Part shown: positions 1 to 8,620 of the stretch, piece after piece | Position numbering within the stretch: the stretch's first letter is position 1 | How the letters are laid out: every line of letters starts with the position of its first letter | Source: Mycobacterium sp. E787 | GTDB taxonomy: Bacteria; Actinomycetota; Actinomycetes; Mycobacteriales; Mycobacteriaceae | Assembly: GCF_001668725.1 (NCBI RefSeq) | Contig: NZ_LZKL01000016.1 | Coordinates: 62,001-126,000, forward strand | Direction of reading: 5' to 3' | DNA length: 64,000 nt | Notes under the pieces: model-generated | Database searches by the model: none | The model's input: the letters and a program-made list of their open reading frames with translations, nothing else | What the model was told of the DNA's origin: nothing | Translations under genes and position numbers: made by a program

Positions 1-407
1 ACCTCGCGCACGACGGCAAAACGAGCCTCCCACACCATCATTCGCGCCTCTTCGTCGTGTGGTCCGCGACGGTCCATGACCAGCGCCCGCATGAACGCGC
101 GGCCCGCCTTGCTGTTGATCCGATCGGACAGCTTCCGGGTCAACGCCAGCAGGTCGCCGCGCAACGAGCCGGTGTCGGCTATCGAGCTGTAGGCCTCCGC
201 ATCGGCCAGGGCCGCGGCAACGATGAGTTGCTGCCGGCTGCCCCAGAAACGGTAGATCATCTCGCGGTCGAGATTGTGGCGCTCCGCCAAGGCCTCGATG
301 CTGAACCGCTCGACACCCCAGAGGGTCAGCTCATCGAGCGCCGCCGCCATCACCCGCGCCCGGATGTCCGCGGGAACAGCTTCAACGGGTGGCTGAGACG
401 GCTGCAT
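1..407 (-). CDS. TetR-family regulator, C-terminus beyond window
   Basis: The first 135 or so codons read from an ATG at 407. The N-terminal part has the TetR DNA-binding layout: a helix near residues 15-30 (MAAALDELTLWGVERFSIEAL), then the turn and recognition helix AERHNLDREMIYRFWGSRQQL. The next segment, GSLRGDLLALTRKLSD, resembles the start of the usual ligand-binding domain. The gene runs off the left edge, so ligand and target cannot be judged. It lies 20 bp upstream of the end of the RNase H/phosphatase operon but is transcribed away from it, in the same direction. The family call is firm and the function unknown. Confidence 0.85.
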   Translation of the reverse strand, partial: MQPSQPPVEAVPADIRARVMAAALDELTLWGVERFSIEALAERHNLDREMIYRFWGSRQQLIVAAALADAEAYSSIADTGSLRGDLLALTRKLSDRINSKAGRAFMRALVMDRRGPHDEEARMMVWEARFAVVRE

Positions 408-427
408 CGGTGCCCCCTTATACCCGC

Positions 428-1543
428 CTAAAGATAACCCGTCTGGTTCACCAGCCGCACCGACGATGCTCCGTCCGAATAAAACTCTGCGATGCTCAAC
501 GATGCCAGATCAAGATGCAATCGGTACAGGATCCCCGGGCCGGCGTCCAGCGCGAGCCGCAACAGCATCTTGATCGGGGTCACGTGTGACACCACCAGCA
601 CCGTGGCGCCCCGGTGCGCGGCGATCACCCGCTCGCGCACCCTGAGCACCCGATCGAGCACCGCATCGAAGCTTTCACCGCCCGGCGGGGCGGTGCTGGT
701 GTCGCGCAGCCAGCGCCGGTGCAGTTCCGGATCTCGTTCGGCCGCTTCGGCAAACGTCAACCCCTCCCACGCCCCGAAGTCGGTCTCGATCAAGTCCTCG
801 TCCACGGTCACGTCCAGCCCGAGCGCCTTGGCGGCGGTGGCCGCGGTGTCGTAGGCGCGCTGCAGCGGCGACGAGATCACCGCGGCGATCCCGCCCCGCT
901 GCGCCATGTAGCGCGCCGCGGCCCCCGCCTGTTGGCGCCCGGCGTCGGTCAGCGCCGGGTTGCCGCGCCCCGAGTAGCGGCGCTGCGCCGACAGCTCGGT
1001 CTGCCCGTGCCGCAGCAACAGCAGCCGGGTCGGGGTGCCGCGCGCGCCGGTCCAGCCGGGCGACGTCTTGGCCTCCACCGCTGCGGTTTTCTCCGGCTCG
1101 ACGACCGGCGGATCGGATTGCGCCACCGGCTCGGCGGCGCCGGCGGCGGCGTCCATCGCCTCGTTGGCCAGCCGATCGGCGTGCGAGTTGCGGTCGCGCG
1201 GAACCCACCGGTAGCCGATCCGGTCGAACCGCGATGCCAGCTCGCGCGCCTGGGCGTGGAGCTTGATGAGGTCGGGATGTTTGACCTTCCACCGCCCGGA
1301 CATCTGCTCGACCAACAGCTTGGAATCCAGGAAGACCTCGGCCTCGGTGGCGCCCGCCCGCAGGGCGTCGTCCAAACCGGCTATCAGCCCGCGGTATTCG
1401 GCGACGTTGTTGGTCGCGATGCCGATGGCCTGCTTGGCCTCGGCCAGCACGGTCTCGCGGTCCGCGCTGCGCACCACCGCGCCGTACCCGGCCGGCCCGG
1501 GGTTGCCGCGCGAGCCGCCGTCGGCCTCGATGACGACCTTCAC
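428..1543 (-). CDS. rnhC: Bifunctional RNase HI / histidine acid phosphatase
   Basis: This 371-residue protein fuses two enzymes. The N-terminal 140 residues are RNase HI, with EADGGSRGNPG, NVAEYRG, the FLDSKLLVEQM strand and RDRNSHADRLAN supplying the Asp/Glu metal site that cuts RNA in RNA-DNA hybrids. After a Pro/Glu-rich linker, LLRHGQTE (near residue 178) starts a phosphoglycerate-mutase-fold phosphatase, similar to the alpha-ribazole phosphatases of cobalamin synthesis. It corresponds to Rv2228c, called RnhC in M. smegmatis. I chose the GTG at 1543 because it overlaps the stop of the upstream gene (GTGA) and puts KVVIEADGG at the N-terminus. The cob genes nearby fit the phosphatase role. 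Confidence 0.93.
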   Translation of the reverse strand: MKVVIEADGGSRGNPGPAGYGAVVRSADRETVLAEAKQAIGIATNNVAEYRGLIAGLDDALRAGATEAEVFLDSKLLVEQMSGRWKVKHPDLIKLHAQARELASRFDRIGYRWVPRDRNSHADRLANEAMDAAAGAAEPVAQSDPPVVEPEKTAAVEAKTSPGWTGARGTPTRLLLLRHGQTELSAQRRYSGRGNPALTDAGRQQAGAAARYMAQRGGIAAVISSPLQRAYDTAATAAKALGLDVTVDEDLIETDFGAWEGLTFAEAAERDPELHRRWLRDTSTAPPGGESFDAVLDRVLRVRERVIAAHRGATVLVVSHVTPIKMLLRLALDAGPGILYRLHLDLASLSIAEFYSDGASSVRLVNQTGYL

Positions 1544-2277
1544 TTGTCGAATCCCTTGACCCGCAGCAGGATTGCTCCGCATTCCGGGCAACGCACCAGC
1601 TCGTCCTCGGGGGCGGCGGAAATGCGGGACAGTTCACCGCGGCCGATCTCGATCCGGCAGGCCCCGCACCGATGCCCGAGCAACGGCCCGGCGCCCGGGC
1701 CGCCGCCGGCGCGCTGGCGCTCGTACAGGGCGGACAGGGCGGGATCCAGCGCCGCGGACAGCGCGTCGCGCCGCGACGAGTGCTGCTGGCGGGCCTCGTC
1801 GATTTCGGCGGCCGCGGCGTCGAGGGCCCGCTGGGCGTCGGCCAGCTCGGACTGCAGCGCCTCGACCGCCGCCTCGTCGGCGGCCAGCCGGGCCTGCAGC
1901 TCCTCGCGGCGCTCCATCACCTCCAGCAGGGAGTCCTCCAGGCTGGTCTGACGCCGCAGCAGGGTCTCCAGCTCGTGCTGAAGGTCCGCCAGCTGCTTGG
2001 CATCCGTGGCGCCCGATTGAAGCATCGCGCGGTCCCGGTCCTCACGCTGCCGCACCGCCTCGATCTCCGCCTCGAAGCGTGACACCTGGGCGTCCAAGTC
2101 TTCCAGGGCGATTCGCACCGCGCCCAGCCGGTCGGCGGCGGCGTTGTGGTCGGCGCGGATCCGATCGACCGCCTCTTGCTGCGGCAGGTGGGCGGCCCGG
2201 TGCTCGATGCGCGACAGCTCCGCGTCCAGCTTCGACAATTCGAGCAGCGAAAGTTGCTGTGTCACCTCGGCTTTCAT
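1540..2277 (-). CDS. Coiled-coil zinc-ribbon protein (Rv2229c-like)
   Basis: This is a 245-residue cytoplasmic protein. Most of it (about residues 10-170) is charged heptad-like sequence rich in Glu, Arg, Ala and Leu, predicting a long antiparallel coiled coil. The C-terminus carries a zinc ribbon, with CGAC and CPEC pairs within the last 45 residues. The family (CT398-like, zf-RING_7) has no firm biochemical role. Its ATG overlaps the NIF3-like gene (ATGA) and its stop overlaps the RNase H gene (GTGA), so all three are translationally coupled. That pairing with a NIF3 protein is typical of actinobacteria. The function is not known. Confidence 0.88.
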   Translation of the reverse strand: MKAEVTQQLSLLELSKLDAELSRIEHRAAHLPQQEAVDRIRADHNAAADRLGAVRIALEDLDAQVSRFEAEIEAVRQREDRDRAMLQSGATDAKQLADLQHELETLLRRQTSLEDSLLEVMERREELQARLAADEAAVEALQSELADAQRALDAAAAEIDEARQQHSSRRDALSAALDPALSALYERQRAGGGPGAGPLLGHRCGACRIEIGRGELSRISAAPEDELVRCPECGAILLRVKGFDK

Positions 2278-3422
2278 GGCGGTCCTCCCCCGTCGTCGTA
2301 ACCCAGATGCCCGACATTCCAAGGGTCGGTGCGGATGGTGCACACGTGCACGGGCAGCGCCGACCCGAAACGCGACCGCAGCACGCCGGCGGCCTGCTCG
2401 CACCAGGGGAATTCGCTTGCCCAGTGCGCCACGTCGACCAGGGCCACACTCGAGGCCCGGCGGTGCTCGTCGGCCGGATGGTGGCGCAGATCGGCGGTGA
2501 CGTAGGCCTGCACGTCCGCGGCGGCCGCGGCGGCCAGCAGCGAGTCCCCGGCGCCGCCGCACACGGCGACCCGCGACACCGGCAGGTCGGGGTCCCCCGC
2601 CGCGCGCACGCCCCACGAGGTCCGCGGCAACGCGGCCCCGACGCGGGAGACGAAGTCGCGCAGCGGCTCCGGCCGCGGCAGCCTGCCGACGCGGCCGAGC
2701 CCGGCGTCGCTTGGCGGGGGCACCAGCGCGAAGATGTCGAACGCGGGCTCCTCGTAGGGATGGGCGGCGCGCATCGCCGCCAGCACCGCGCGCCGGGCGC
2801 GGGCGGGAGCGACGACCTCGAAGCGGTCCTCGGCCACCCGCTCGACGCTGCCGACGCTGCCGATCGCGGGAGAGGCACCCTCGTGCGGCAGGAACTGCCC
2901 GATGCCGCTGACGGTCCAGCTGCAGTGCGAGTAATCGCCGATGTGGCCGGCGCCGGCCTCGAACACGGCGTCCTGCACCGCCGCGGCGTTCTCGCGCGGC
3001 ACGTAGACGACCCACTTCTCGAGATCGGCTGCGGCCGAGACCGGTTCGAGGGCGGCCTCGACGGTGAGGCCGAGGGCGTCGGCGAGCGCGTCGGACACAC
3101 CCGGCGACGCGGAGTCGGCGTTGGTGTGCGCGGTGAACAGCGAACGCCGCGTTCGGATCAGGCGGTGCACCAGCGCGCCCTTCGGCGTGCTGGCGGCCAC
3201 GGTGTCGACCCCGCGCAGCAGCAGCGGGTGATGGGCCAGCAGCAGGCCGGCTTCGGGCACCTCGTCGACGACGGCCGGGGTCGCGTCGACCGCGACGGTC
3301 ACCGAGTCCACCGCGTCGTCGGGGTCGCCGCACACCAGCCCGACCGAATCCCACGACTGGGCCAGGCGCGGCGGGTACGCCTCGTCGAGCACGGCGATCA
3401 CGTCGGCCAGCGGCACGGTCAC
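2274..3422 (-). CDS. NIF3 / GTP cyclohydrolase I type 2-like protein
   Basis: This 382-residue NIF3-family protein corresponds to Rv2230c. It begins [18 protein letters not shown], has the metal-binding [11 protein letters not shown] stretch near residue 65, and a second conserved half after an inserted domain that carries [11 protein letters not shown]. Family members bind two metals and form hexameric rings. A cyclohydrolase activity is often annotated but not proven for this group. The GTG at 3422 overlaps the cobC stop (GTGA), so it sits in the cobC-to-rnhC run. The long upstream open frame in the same phase is the shadow of cobC. Confidence 0.9.
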   Translation of the reverse strand: MTVPLADVIAVLDEAYPPRLAQSWDSVGLVCGDPDDAVDSVTVAVDATPAVVDEVPEAGLLLAHHPLLLRGVDTVAASTPKGALVHRLIRTRRSLFTAHTNADSASPGVSDALADALGLTVEAALEPVSAAADLEKWVVYVPRENAAAVQDAVFEAGAGHIGDYSHCSWTVSGIGQFLPHEGASPAIGSVGSVERVAEDRFEVVAPARARRAVLAAMRAAHPYEEPAFDIFALVPPPSDAGLGRVGRLPRPEPLRDFVSRVGAALPRTSWGVRAAGDPDLPVSRVAVCGGAGDSLLAAAAAADVQAYVTADLRHHPADEHRRASSVALVDVAHWASEFPWCEQAAGVLRSRFGSALPVHVCTIRTDPWNVGHLGYDDGGGPP

Positions 3423-4450
3423 CGCGACACCCCGGCGATCGCGTCGACCAGCAGCGGCCACTCGGGGCGCACCGCGGCCCGCAGGTACCTCTCGTCGAGG
3501 CCGACGAAGGTGTCGCACCGGCGCACGGCAATCCCCTTGCGCTCCAAATTGTTTCGCAGCGAGGCGGCGTCCGGATGCCGGAACAGGACGAACGGCGCCC
3601 GCCCGTCGACCACGTCTGCGCCCACCGACGCCAGGCCGGCCACCATCTCGGCACGCAACCGCGTCAACCGCAGCGCACCGGCCGCCGCCTCCGCCACGGC
3701 CCACGGCTCGCAGCAGGCCGCGATGGCGGTCAGCTGCAGCGTCCCCACCGGCCAGTGGGCGCGCCGCGCCGTCAACCGCGCCAGCACCTCCGGCGCGCCC
3801 AGCGCATAACCCACCCGCAGGCCGGCCAACGCCCACGTCTTGGTCAGGCTGCGCAGCACCAGCACGTCGGGCAGGGAGTCGCCGGCCAGCGACGCCGGCT
3901 CGCCGGGAACCGAATCGGCGAACGCCTCGTCGACCACCAGGATCCGGCCGGGCCGGCGCAGCGCGATCAGCTGCTCCCTGGTGTGCAGAACCGAGGTGGG
4001 GTTGGTCGGGTTGCCGACCACCACCAGGTCGGCGTCGTCGGGCACCCGCGCGCCGTCGAGGCGAAACGGCGGCTCGAGCACGACATGCTCGACGGGAACC
4101 CCGGCCGCGCCCAGCGCCACGGCCGGTTCGGTGAACGACGGCGCGACGAGCGCCGCGCGCGCCGGGCGCAGGTTGGGCAGCAGCCCGAACCCCTCGGCCG
4201 CCCCGGCCAGCGGCAGCACCTCGTCGCGGGCGCGGCCGTGTCGCGCGGCGGCCGCGTCCTGGGCCCTGTGCACGTCGCGCAGGCTCGGGTAGCTCGCCAG
4301 GTCTCCCAGCCGCTCGGCCAGTCGCCGCGTCAGCCACTCCGGCGGCCGCGGCTGCCGGACGTTGACGGCGAAATCGAGCATCCCGGGCGCGACCGCCTGA
4401 TCACCGTGATAGCGGTCCGCCGCAGGCGGGCTCGGGTTCAGAGTCGCCAT
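3419..4450 (-). CDS. cobC: PLP aminotransferase CobC (threonine-phosphate decarboxylase-like)
   Basis: This 343-residue fold-type I PLP enzyme of the HisC/CobD (Salmonella) group corresponds to Rv2231c. Visible marks are NPTNPTSVL (substrate and PLP site), VVDEAFADS (the Asp that contacts the pyridine nitrogen), [18 protein letters not shown] with the Schiff-base Lys, and a late RPEWPLL arginine that would bind carboxylate. In cobalamin synthesis this class makes aminopropanol phosphate, which CobD attaches to the corrin ring. cobD lies 2 kb away, supporting that role. The ATG at 4450 is followed by a proline-rich leader. The gene is divergent from ptkA, with about 80 bp between them. Confidence 0.88.
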   Translation of the reverse strand: MATLNPSPPAADRYHGDQAVAPGMLDFAVNVRQPRPPEWLTRRLAERLGDLASYPSLRDVHRAQDAAAARHGRARDEVLPLAGAAEGFGLLPNLRPARAALVAPSFTEPAVALGAAGVPVEHVVLEPPFRLDGARVPDDADLVVVGNPTNPTSVLHTREQLIALRRPGRILVVDEAFADSVPGEPASLAGDSLPDVLVLRSLTKTWALAGLRVGYALGAPEVLARLTARRAHWPVGTLQLTAIAACCEPWAVAEAAAGALRLTRLRAEMVAGLASVGADVVDGRAPFVLFRHPDAASLRNNLERKGIAVRRCDTFVGLDERYLRAAVRPEWPLLVDAIAGVSR

Positions 4451-4533
4451 CCGAGAAACACTAGTGGGCCCCCGCGAGCGCGTGGCGGGAACGCCGTCGC
4501 ACCAGGAAACCGGCCATCGAGGACAATAGTGAG

Positions 4534-5247
4534 GTGACAGGCACAGCCGCCCATTGCCCGCCTCCAGCTCACCGCGCCGCGCGTCGCGCTCCGTCGGGCG
4601 GCGCCCAGGTGGCGGACCTGGTGATCTTCGATCTCGACGGCACACTGACCGACTCGGCGGAAGGGATCGTCGCCAGCTTCCTGCACGCGCTGGGCCACAT
4701 CGGGGCGGCGGTGCCCGAGGGCGATCTGGCCGCTCAGATCGTCGGCCCGCCGATGGACGACACCTTCCGCTCTCTGCTGGGCGACTCGGCCGAGGAGGCG
4801 ATCGCGGCCTTTCGGGCCGAGTACGGCGCCCGCGGCTGGGCGATGAACACGCTGTTCGACGGGATCGAGCAGCTGCTGGCCGACCTGCGCGCCGCCGGCG
4901 TGCGGCTGGCGGTGGCCACCTCCAAGCTGGAGCCGACCGCCCGGCGCATCCTCGCCCATTTCGGGCTGGACCGATATTTCGAGGTCATCGCGGGCGCGGC
5001 GCCCGACGGCTCGCGCAAGAGCAAGGAAGAGGTGCTGGCCCACGCGCTGGCACAGCTGCGGCCGCTGCCCGAGCGGGTGCTCATGGTCGGCGACCGCAGT
5101 CACGACGTGCACGGCGCGGCCGCGCACGGCATCGACACCGTGGTGGTCGGCTGGGGCTACGGGCGCGACGACTTCGGCGACGCGAACAGCGCCGGGATCA
5201 CGCACGCCGCGACGATCGACGACCTGCGGAGGGCCCTGGGTGTCTGA
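4534..5247 (+). CDS. ptkA: HAD-family protein tyrosine kinase PtkA
   Basis: This 237-residue HAD-superfamily protein is the counterpart of Rv2232, reported in M. tuberculosis as a tyrosine kinase that phosphorylates PtpA. HAD motif I is FDLDGTLTDS (Asp33 and Asp35), motif II is the VATSK segment, and motifs III and IV are the later Lys and VGDRSHDVHGA. The sequence alone looks like a phosphoglycolate-phosphatase-type hydrolase, so the kinase assignment rests on orthology and on its position next to ptpA, which it overlaps by 8 nt. The start is a GTG. The N-terminal extension before the HAD core is only about 27 residues, apparently shorter than in M. tuberculosis. Confidence 0.9.
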   Translation: MTGTAAHCPPPAHRAARRAPSGGAQVADLVIFDLDGTLTDSAEGIVASFLHALGHIGAAVPEGDLAAQIVGPPMDDTFRSLLGDSAEEAIAAFRAEYGARGWAMNTLFDGIEQLLADLRAAGVRLAVATSKLEPTARRILAHFGLDRYFEVIAGAAPDGSRKSKEEVLAHALAQLRPLPERVLMVGDRSHDVHGAAAHGIDTVVVGWGYGRDDFGDANSAGITHAATIDDLRRALGV

Positions 5248-5731
5248 AACTCTGCACGTTACCTTCGTCTGCACCGGCAACATCTGCCGCTCCCCGATGG
5301 CCGAGAAGATGTTCGCCGACCAGCTGCAGCGGCGCGGCCTGGGTGACGCGGTGCGGGTGACCAGCGCCGGCACCGGCAATTGGCACGTCGGCAGCTGCGC
5401 CGACGACAGGGCCGCCCGGGTGCTGCGCGCCCACGGCTATTCCACCGCCCACTGCGCCGCCCAGCTCAACGATGACCACCTCGCGGCCGACCTGGTGGTG
5501 GCCTTGGGGCGCAACCACGTTCGGATGTTGCGCCAGCTCGGCGTCGACGAGGAGCGGATCCGGATGCTGCGGTCGTTCGACCCACGCTCGGGCGCCCACG
5601 CCCCCGACGTCGAGGACCCCTACTACGGCGACCCCGAGGACTTCGAGGAGGTGCTGGCCGTCATCGAGGCCGCGCTGCCCGGCCTGCACGACTGGGTCGA
5701 CGAACGGCTCGCGGAGAACGGGCACGGCTGA
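5240..5731 (+). CDS. ptpA: Low-molecular-weight protein tyrosine phosphatase PtpA
   Basis: This 163-residue phosphatase has the P-loop at the N-terminus: VCTGNICRSP gives the nucleophile Cys11, Arg17 and Ser18. The general-acid Asp lies in EDPYYGDPEDF near residue 126. In M. tuberculosis PtpA is secreted into macrophages, where it blocks phagosome acidification. No signal peptide is visible, as expected for this protein. The GTG start overlaps ptkA by 8 nt and the stop overlaps the SURF1-like gene (TGATG), so kinase, phosphatase and membrane protein form one transcription unit. Confidence 0.95.
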   Translation: MSETLHVTFVCTGNICRSPMAEKMFADQLQRRGLGDAVRVTSAGTGNWHVGSCADDRAARVLRAHGYSTAHCAAQLNDDHLAADLVVALGRNHVRMLRQLGVDEERIRMLRSFDPRSGAHAPDVEDPYYGDPEDFEEVLAVIEAALPGLHDWVDERLAENGHG

Positions 5732-6540
5732 TGCGCCGCTGGGCATTTCTGCTGCGGCCGGGCTGGATAGCGCTGGCCCTGGTGGTCGTCTCCTTCACCT
5801 ACCTGTGCTTCATGGTGCTCGCGCCGTGGCAGCTGGGGAAGAACACCAGGACCTCCCGGGAGAACCGCCAGATCGAGTACTCCCTCAACACCGCGCCTGT
5901 TCCCCTGAAAACGCTGCTGCCCCAGCAGGATTCGTCGGCGCCGGGCGCACAGTGGCGCCGGGTCACGGCGACCGGCCATTACCTGCCCGACGTTCAAGTC
6001 CTGGCCCGACTGCGGGTCGTCGAGGGTGACCCGGCGTTCGAAGTGCTGGCGCCGTTCGTCGTCGACGGCGGGCCCACCGTGCTGGTGGACCGCGGTTACG
6101 TGCGGCCCCAGCAGGGCTCACACGTGCCCCCGATCGCCCGCCCGCCGGCGGAGCCGGTCACCCTGACGGCCCGGCTGCGTGACTCGGAGCCCACCGCTCC
6201 GGGCAAGGATCCCTTCGTCGCAGACGGCGTGCGACAGGTGTATTCGATAAACACCGAGCAGGTCGCGGCGCTGACCACGGTGCCGCTGGCCGGGTCGTAT
6301 CTCCAGTTGGTCGAGAACCAGCCCGGCGGGCTGGGCGTGATCGGCATCCCGCACCTCGACGCCGGACCGTTCCTGTCTTACGGCATCCAGTGGATTTCGT
6401 TCGGCATCCTGGCGCCGATCGGGTTGGGCTACTTCATCTACTCCGAGATCCGCGTCCGCCGCCGGGAGAAGCACGCGGCGCCGGAGGCCCCGACGACGGT
6501 CGAGGAGAAACTCGCCGACCGCTACGGCCGCCGGCGATAG
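5731..6540 (+). CDS. SURF1-family membrane protein
   Basis: This 269-residue inner-membrane protein has the SURF1 layout: one N-terminal membrane helix (about residues 10-32), a large extracytoplasmic domain, and a second helix near residues 212-235 before a charged cytoplasmic tail. Family marks include WQLGKN, WRRVTATGHYL, VDRGYV near the middle, and YGIQWISFGIL in the second helix. SURF1 proteins help assemble cytochrome c oxidase. It corresponds to Rv2235 and is coupled to ptpA by a TGATG overlap. The stop is followed within 8 bp by a short direct-repeat cluster. Confidence 0.92.
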   Translation: MRRWAFLLRPGWIALALVVVSFTYLCFMVLAPWQLGKNTRTSRENRQIEYSLNTAPVPLKTLLPQQDSSAPGAQWRRVTATGHYLPDVQVLARLRVVEGDPAFEVLAPFVVDGGPTVLVDRGYVRPQQGSHVPPIARPPAEPVTLTARLRDSEPTAPGKDPFVADGVRQVYSINTEQVAALTTVPLAGSYLQLVENQPGGLGVIGIPHLDAGPFLSYGIQWISFGILAPIGLGYFIYSEIRVRRREKHAAPEAPTTVEEKLADRYGRRR

Positions 6541-6547
6541 CGACGAT

Positions 6548-6650
6548 CAGTGTGCGCTGAGGGCTTTCAGTGTGCGCTGAGGGCGCGAAAATTGCGATGG
6601 TCCCGCCCTACACGCACTCTCAACGCCATCGATGCACACTCAACGCCCCG
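6548..6650. repeat. Intergenic repeat cluster overlapping the cobD 3' end
   Basis: Two identical 17-bp units (6548-6564 and 6568-6584, core TGTGCGCTGAGGGC) lie in tandem with a 20-bp period. About 35 bp later come two oppositely oriented related units, GCACTCTCAACGCC at 6614-6627 and GCACACTCAACGCC at 6634-6647. The whole block looks like a degenerate inverted arrangement. The right half lies inside the last codons of cobD on the other strand. It sits between convergent genes and could act as a terminator, but no clean U-run hairpin is visible. Confidence 0.7.
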
Positions 6651-7549
6651 AAAAGCCCGATCAACAGCGCCGCGGCCGCTTGAACCGCCCGCGACAAGGC
6701 CACCGCGCGGCGCAGGTCGTCCACCTCGGGCTGCCGGCCGTCGCCGAGCGTCGGCCGGATCTGCAGCTCGTGGTGATACTGGGTGGGACCGCCGAGCCGG
6801 ACGCCCAGCGCCCCGGCGAAGGCCGCCTCGACCACACCGGCGTTGGGGCTGGGATGCCGGGCCGCGTCGCGGCGCCAGGCGCGCAGCGCGGCCGCCGGGG
6901 ATCCGCCGACGACGGGCGCACAGAGCACCACCAGCGCCGCGGTCGCGCGCGCCGCGCCATAGTTGGCTGCGTCATCCAATCGCGCTGCGGCCCAACCGAA
7001 TCGGAGATAACGCGGAGACCGGTGGCCGACCATCGAGTCCAGCGTGTTGATCGCGCGGTAGGCCAGCGCCGCGGGCGCCCCGCCGGCCGCCGCCCACAGC
7101 AGCGGCGCCACCTGGGCGTCGGAGGTGTTCTCCGCGACCGATTCCAGCGCCGCGCGGGTCAGGCCGGCGGCGTCCAGCCGCGCCGGGTCGCGCCCACACA
7201 GCGACGGCAGCAGCCGTCGCGCGGCCGCGACGTCGTCCCGCTCGAGCAGCCGCGACATCTCCAGTCCCGTGCGCGCCAATGAAGTTCCGCCCAGGCATAT
7301 CCACGTGGCCGCGCCGGTGGCGGCGGCGGACCGGCGGGCGACGGCCGCGGCCGGCACCGTCACCGCGCCGACCAGCAGGCCCGCGTGCAGGGCGCCGGCG
7401 GCCTTGCTGTCGCGGTAGGTGACGCGCTCCAGCGCCGCGGCCGCGCGGCCGAACAGGGCGACCGGATGGCCGCGTTGCGGGTCGCCCAGGGCGAGGTCGG
7501 CCAGGTACCCGGCCAGCACGCCCGCGATCCGGGGCCGCGTCGCAGACAC
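6620..7549 (-). CDS. cobD: Adenosylcobinamide-phosphate synthase CobD
   Basis: This 309-residue CobD/CbiB membrane protein corresponds to Rv2236c. It attaches aminopropanol (phosphate) to adenosylcobyric acid in cobalamin synthesis. Conserved marks are DLALGDPQRGHPVALFGR at the N-terminus, LERDDVAAARRLLPSLCGRDPA, ALESVAENTSDAQVAPLLWA, YRAINTLDSMVGHRSPRY and RHPSPNAGVVEAAFAGALGVRLGG. Several hydrophobic segments span the membrane. The last few residues (LSVHRWR) are encoded within an intergenic repeat unit, so the C-terminal tail probably differs from relatives. The partner CobC is encoded at 3419-4450. Confidence 0.93.
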   Translation of the reverse strand: MSATRPRIAGVLAGYLADLALGDPQRGHPVALFGRAAAALERVTYRDSKAAGALHAGLLVGAVTVPAAAVARRSAAATGAATWICLGGTSLARTGLEMSRLLERDDVAAARRLLPSLCGRDPARLDAAGLTRAALESVAENTSDAQVAPLLWAAAGGAPAALAYRAINTLDSMVGHRSPRYLRFGWAAARLDDAANYGAARATAALVVLCAPVVGGSPAAALRAWRRDAARHPSPNAGVVEAAFAGALGVRLGGPTQYHHELQIRPTLGDGRQPEVDDLRRAVALSRAVQAAAALLIGLFGALSVHRWR

Positions 7550-7587
7550 CCCGGCAGCGTCTCACACGCGCCGCGGCGTCGGCCGCG

Positions 7588-7728
7588 CTAGATCGCCAGA
7601 ACGGCGGCCACGATCACGACAAGGATCAGCAGGCCCACCACCCACCACAGCAAGGCGTCGGGGTCGGCCGTCGGTGCCAGGTTGGGCGGGCGGGCGAGTG
7701 GCCGCGGGTTACCGGGTTGAGTACTCAT
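7588..7728 (-). CDS. Small single-pass membrane protein
   Basis: This 46-residue protein starts at an ATG at 7728. A polar proline-rich N-terminal half (STQPGNPRPLARPP) is followed by one membrane helix, LLWWVVGLLILVVIVAAVLAI, that ends at the C-terminus. The helix is nearly all Leu, Val, Ile and Ala and has no charge, so a tail-anchored orientation is likely. It lies upstream of cobD on the same strand, 38 bp away, and divergent from the MpaB-like gene. A similarly placed small gene exists in M. tuberculosis, as far as I recall. Function unknown. Confidence 0.6.
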   Translation of the reverse strand: MSTQPGNPRPLARPPNLAPTADPDALLWWVVGLLILVVIVAAVLAI

Positions 7729-7804
7729 CGTCCTCGACTGCCCATTTTCCGGCGGAAATAACGCCCTGCCGTGGTGTACTCGACGCCATGAGGGGTAATC
7801 CGCG

Positions 7805-8620
7805 ATGATGCGGCCGGCGACCCGGATCGCCGATTTGCTGAACCCGGCGGCGGTGTTGTTGCCCGCCGCGAACGTGATCATGCAGCTGTCCTTGCCCGGC
7901 GTGGGTTACGGCGTGCTGGAAAGCCCGGTGGACAGCGGCAACGTCTACAAGCATCCGTTCAAGCGGGCCCGCACCACCGGGACCTACCTGGCGGTGGCGG
8001 CCATCGGGACCGAGTCCGACCGGGCGTTGATCCGCGGCGCCGTGGACGTCGCGCACCGGCAGGTTCGCTCGACGTCGTCAAGTCCGGTGTCCTACAACGC
8101 CTTCGACCCCAAGCTGCAGCTGTGGGTGGCATCGTGCCTGTACCGCTACTTCGTGGATCAGCACGAGTTCTTGCATGGCCCACTCGACGACTCCACCGCC
8201 GACGCCGTCTACCGCGACGCGAAGCGGTTGGGCACCACGCTGCAGGTGCCCGAGCGCATGTGGCCGCCGGACCGCGCCGCGTTCGACGAGTACTGGAAGC
8301 GCTCCCTCGACGAGCTGCGCATCGACCCGCCGGTGCGCGAGCACCTGCGCGGGGTGGCGTCGGTGGCGTTTCTGCCGTGGCCGCTGCGGGTCCTGGCGGG
8401 ACCGTTCAACCTGTTCGCGACGACGGGATTCCTGGCCCCCGAGTTCCGGGCGATGATGCGGCTGGAGTGGTCGCCGGGCCAGCAGCGCCGGTTCGAGTGG
8501 CTGCTGGCCGCCCTGCGGCTGGCCGACCGGCTGATCCCACACCGGGCGTGGATCCTCGGCTATCAGATTTACCTGTGGGACATGCGCTTTCGGGCGCGCA
8601 GGGGCTGGCGGATCGTCTAA
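7805..8620 (+). CDS. Oxygenase MpaB-family protein (DUF2236)
   Basis: This 271-residue protein of the DUF2236/MpaB-like family corresponds to Rv2237. Typical features are the N-terminal [35 protein letters not shown], the HRQVRS stretch whose His is a likely haem or metal ligand, [22 protein letters not shown], and a hydrophobic C-terminal half. Relatives include latex-clearing-type oxygenases, but substrates in mycobacteria are unknown. Tandem ATGs at 7805 and 7808 are both possible starts. An earlier ATG at 7788 leads to a six-codon frame that ends at the start site. Its stop overlaps the end of the convergent epoxide hydrolase by 4 nt. Confidence 0.85.
   Translation: MMRPATRIADLLNPAAVLLPAANVIMQLSLPGVGYGVLESPVDSGNVYKHPFKRARTTGTYLAVAAIGTESDRALIRGAVDVAHRQVRSTSSSPVSYNAFDPKLQLWVASCLYRYFVDQHEFLHGPLDDSTADAVYRDAKRLGTTLQVPERMWPPDRAAFDEYWKRSLDELRIDPPVREHLRGVASVAFLPWPLRVLAGPFNLFATTGFLAPEFRAMMRLEWSPGQQRRFEWLLAALRLADRLIPHRAWILGYQIYLWDMRFRARRGWRIV

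Noticed and set aside
1572-3809. A 745-codon plus-strand frame opposite the zinc-ribbon and NIF3-like genes
   Set aside because: Arg/Pro/Ala-rich with no domain; the minus-strand genes are overlapping and conserved.
6548-6584. Possible CRISPR-like spacing of the 17-bp units
   Set aside because: Only two direct units with a 3-bp gap and no spacers or cas genes.
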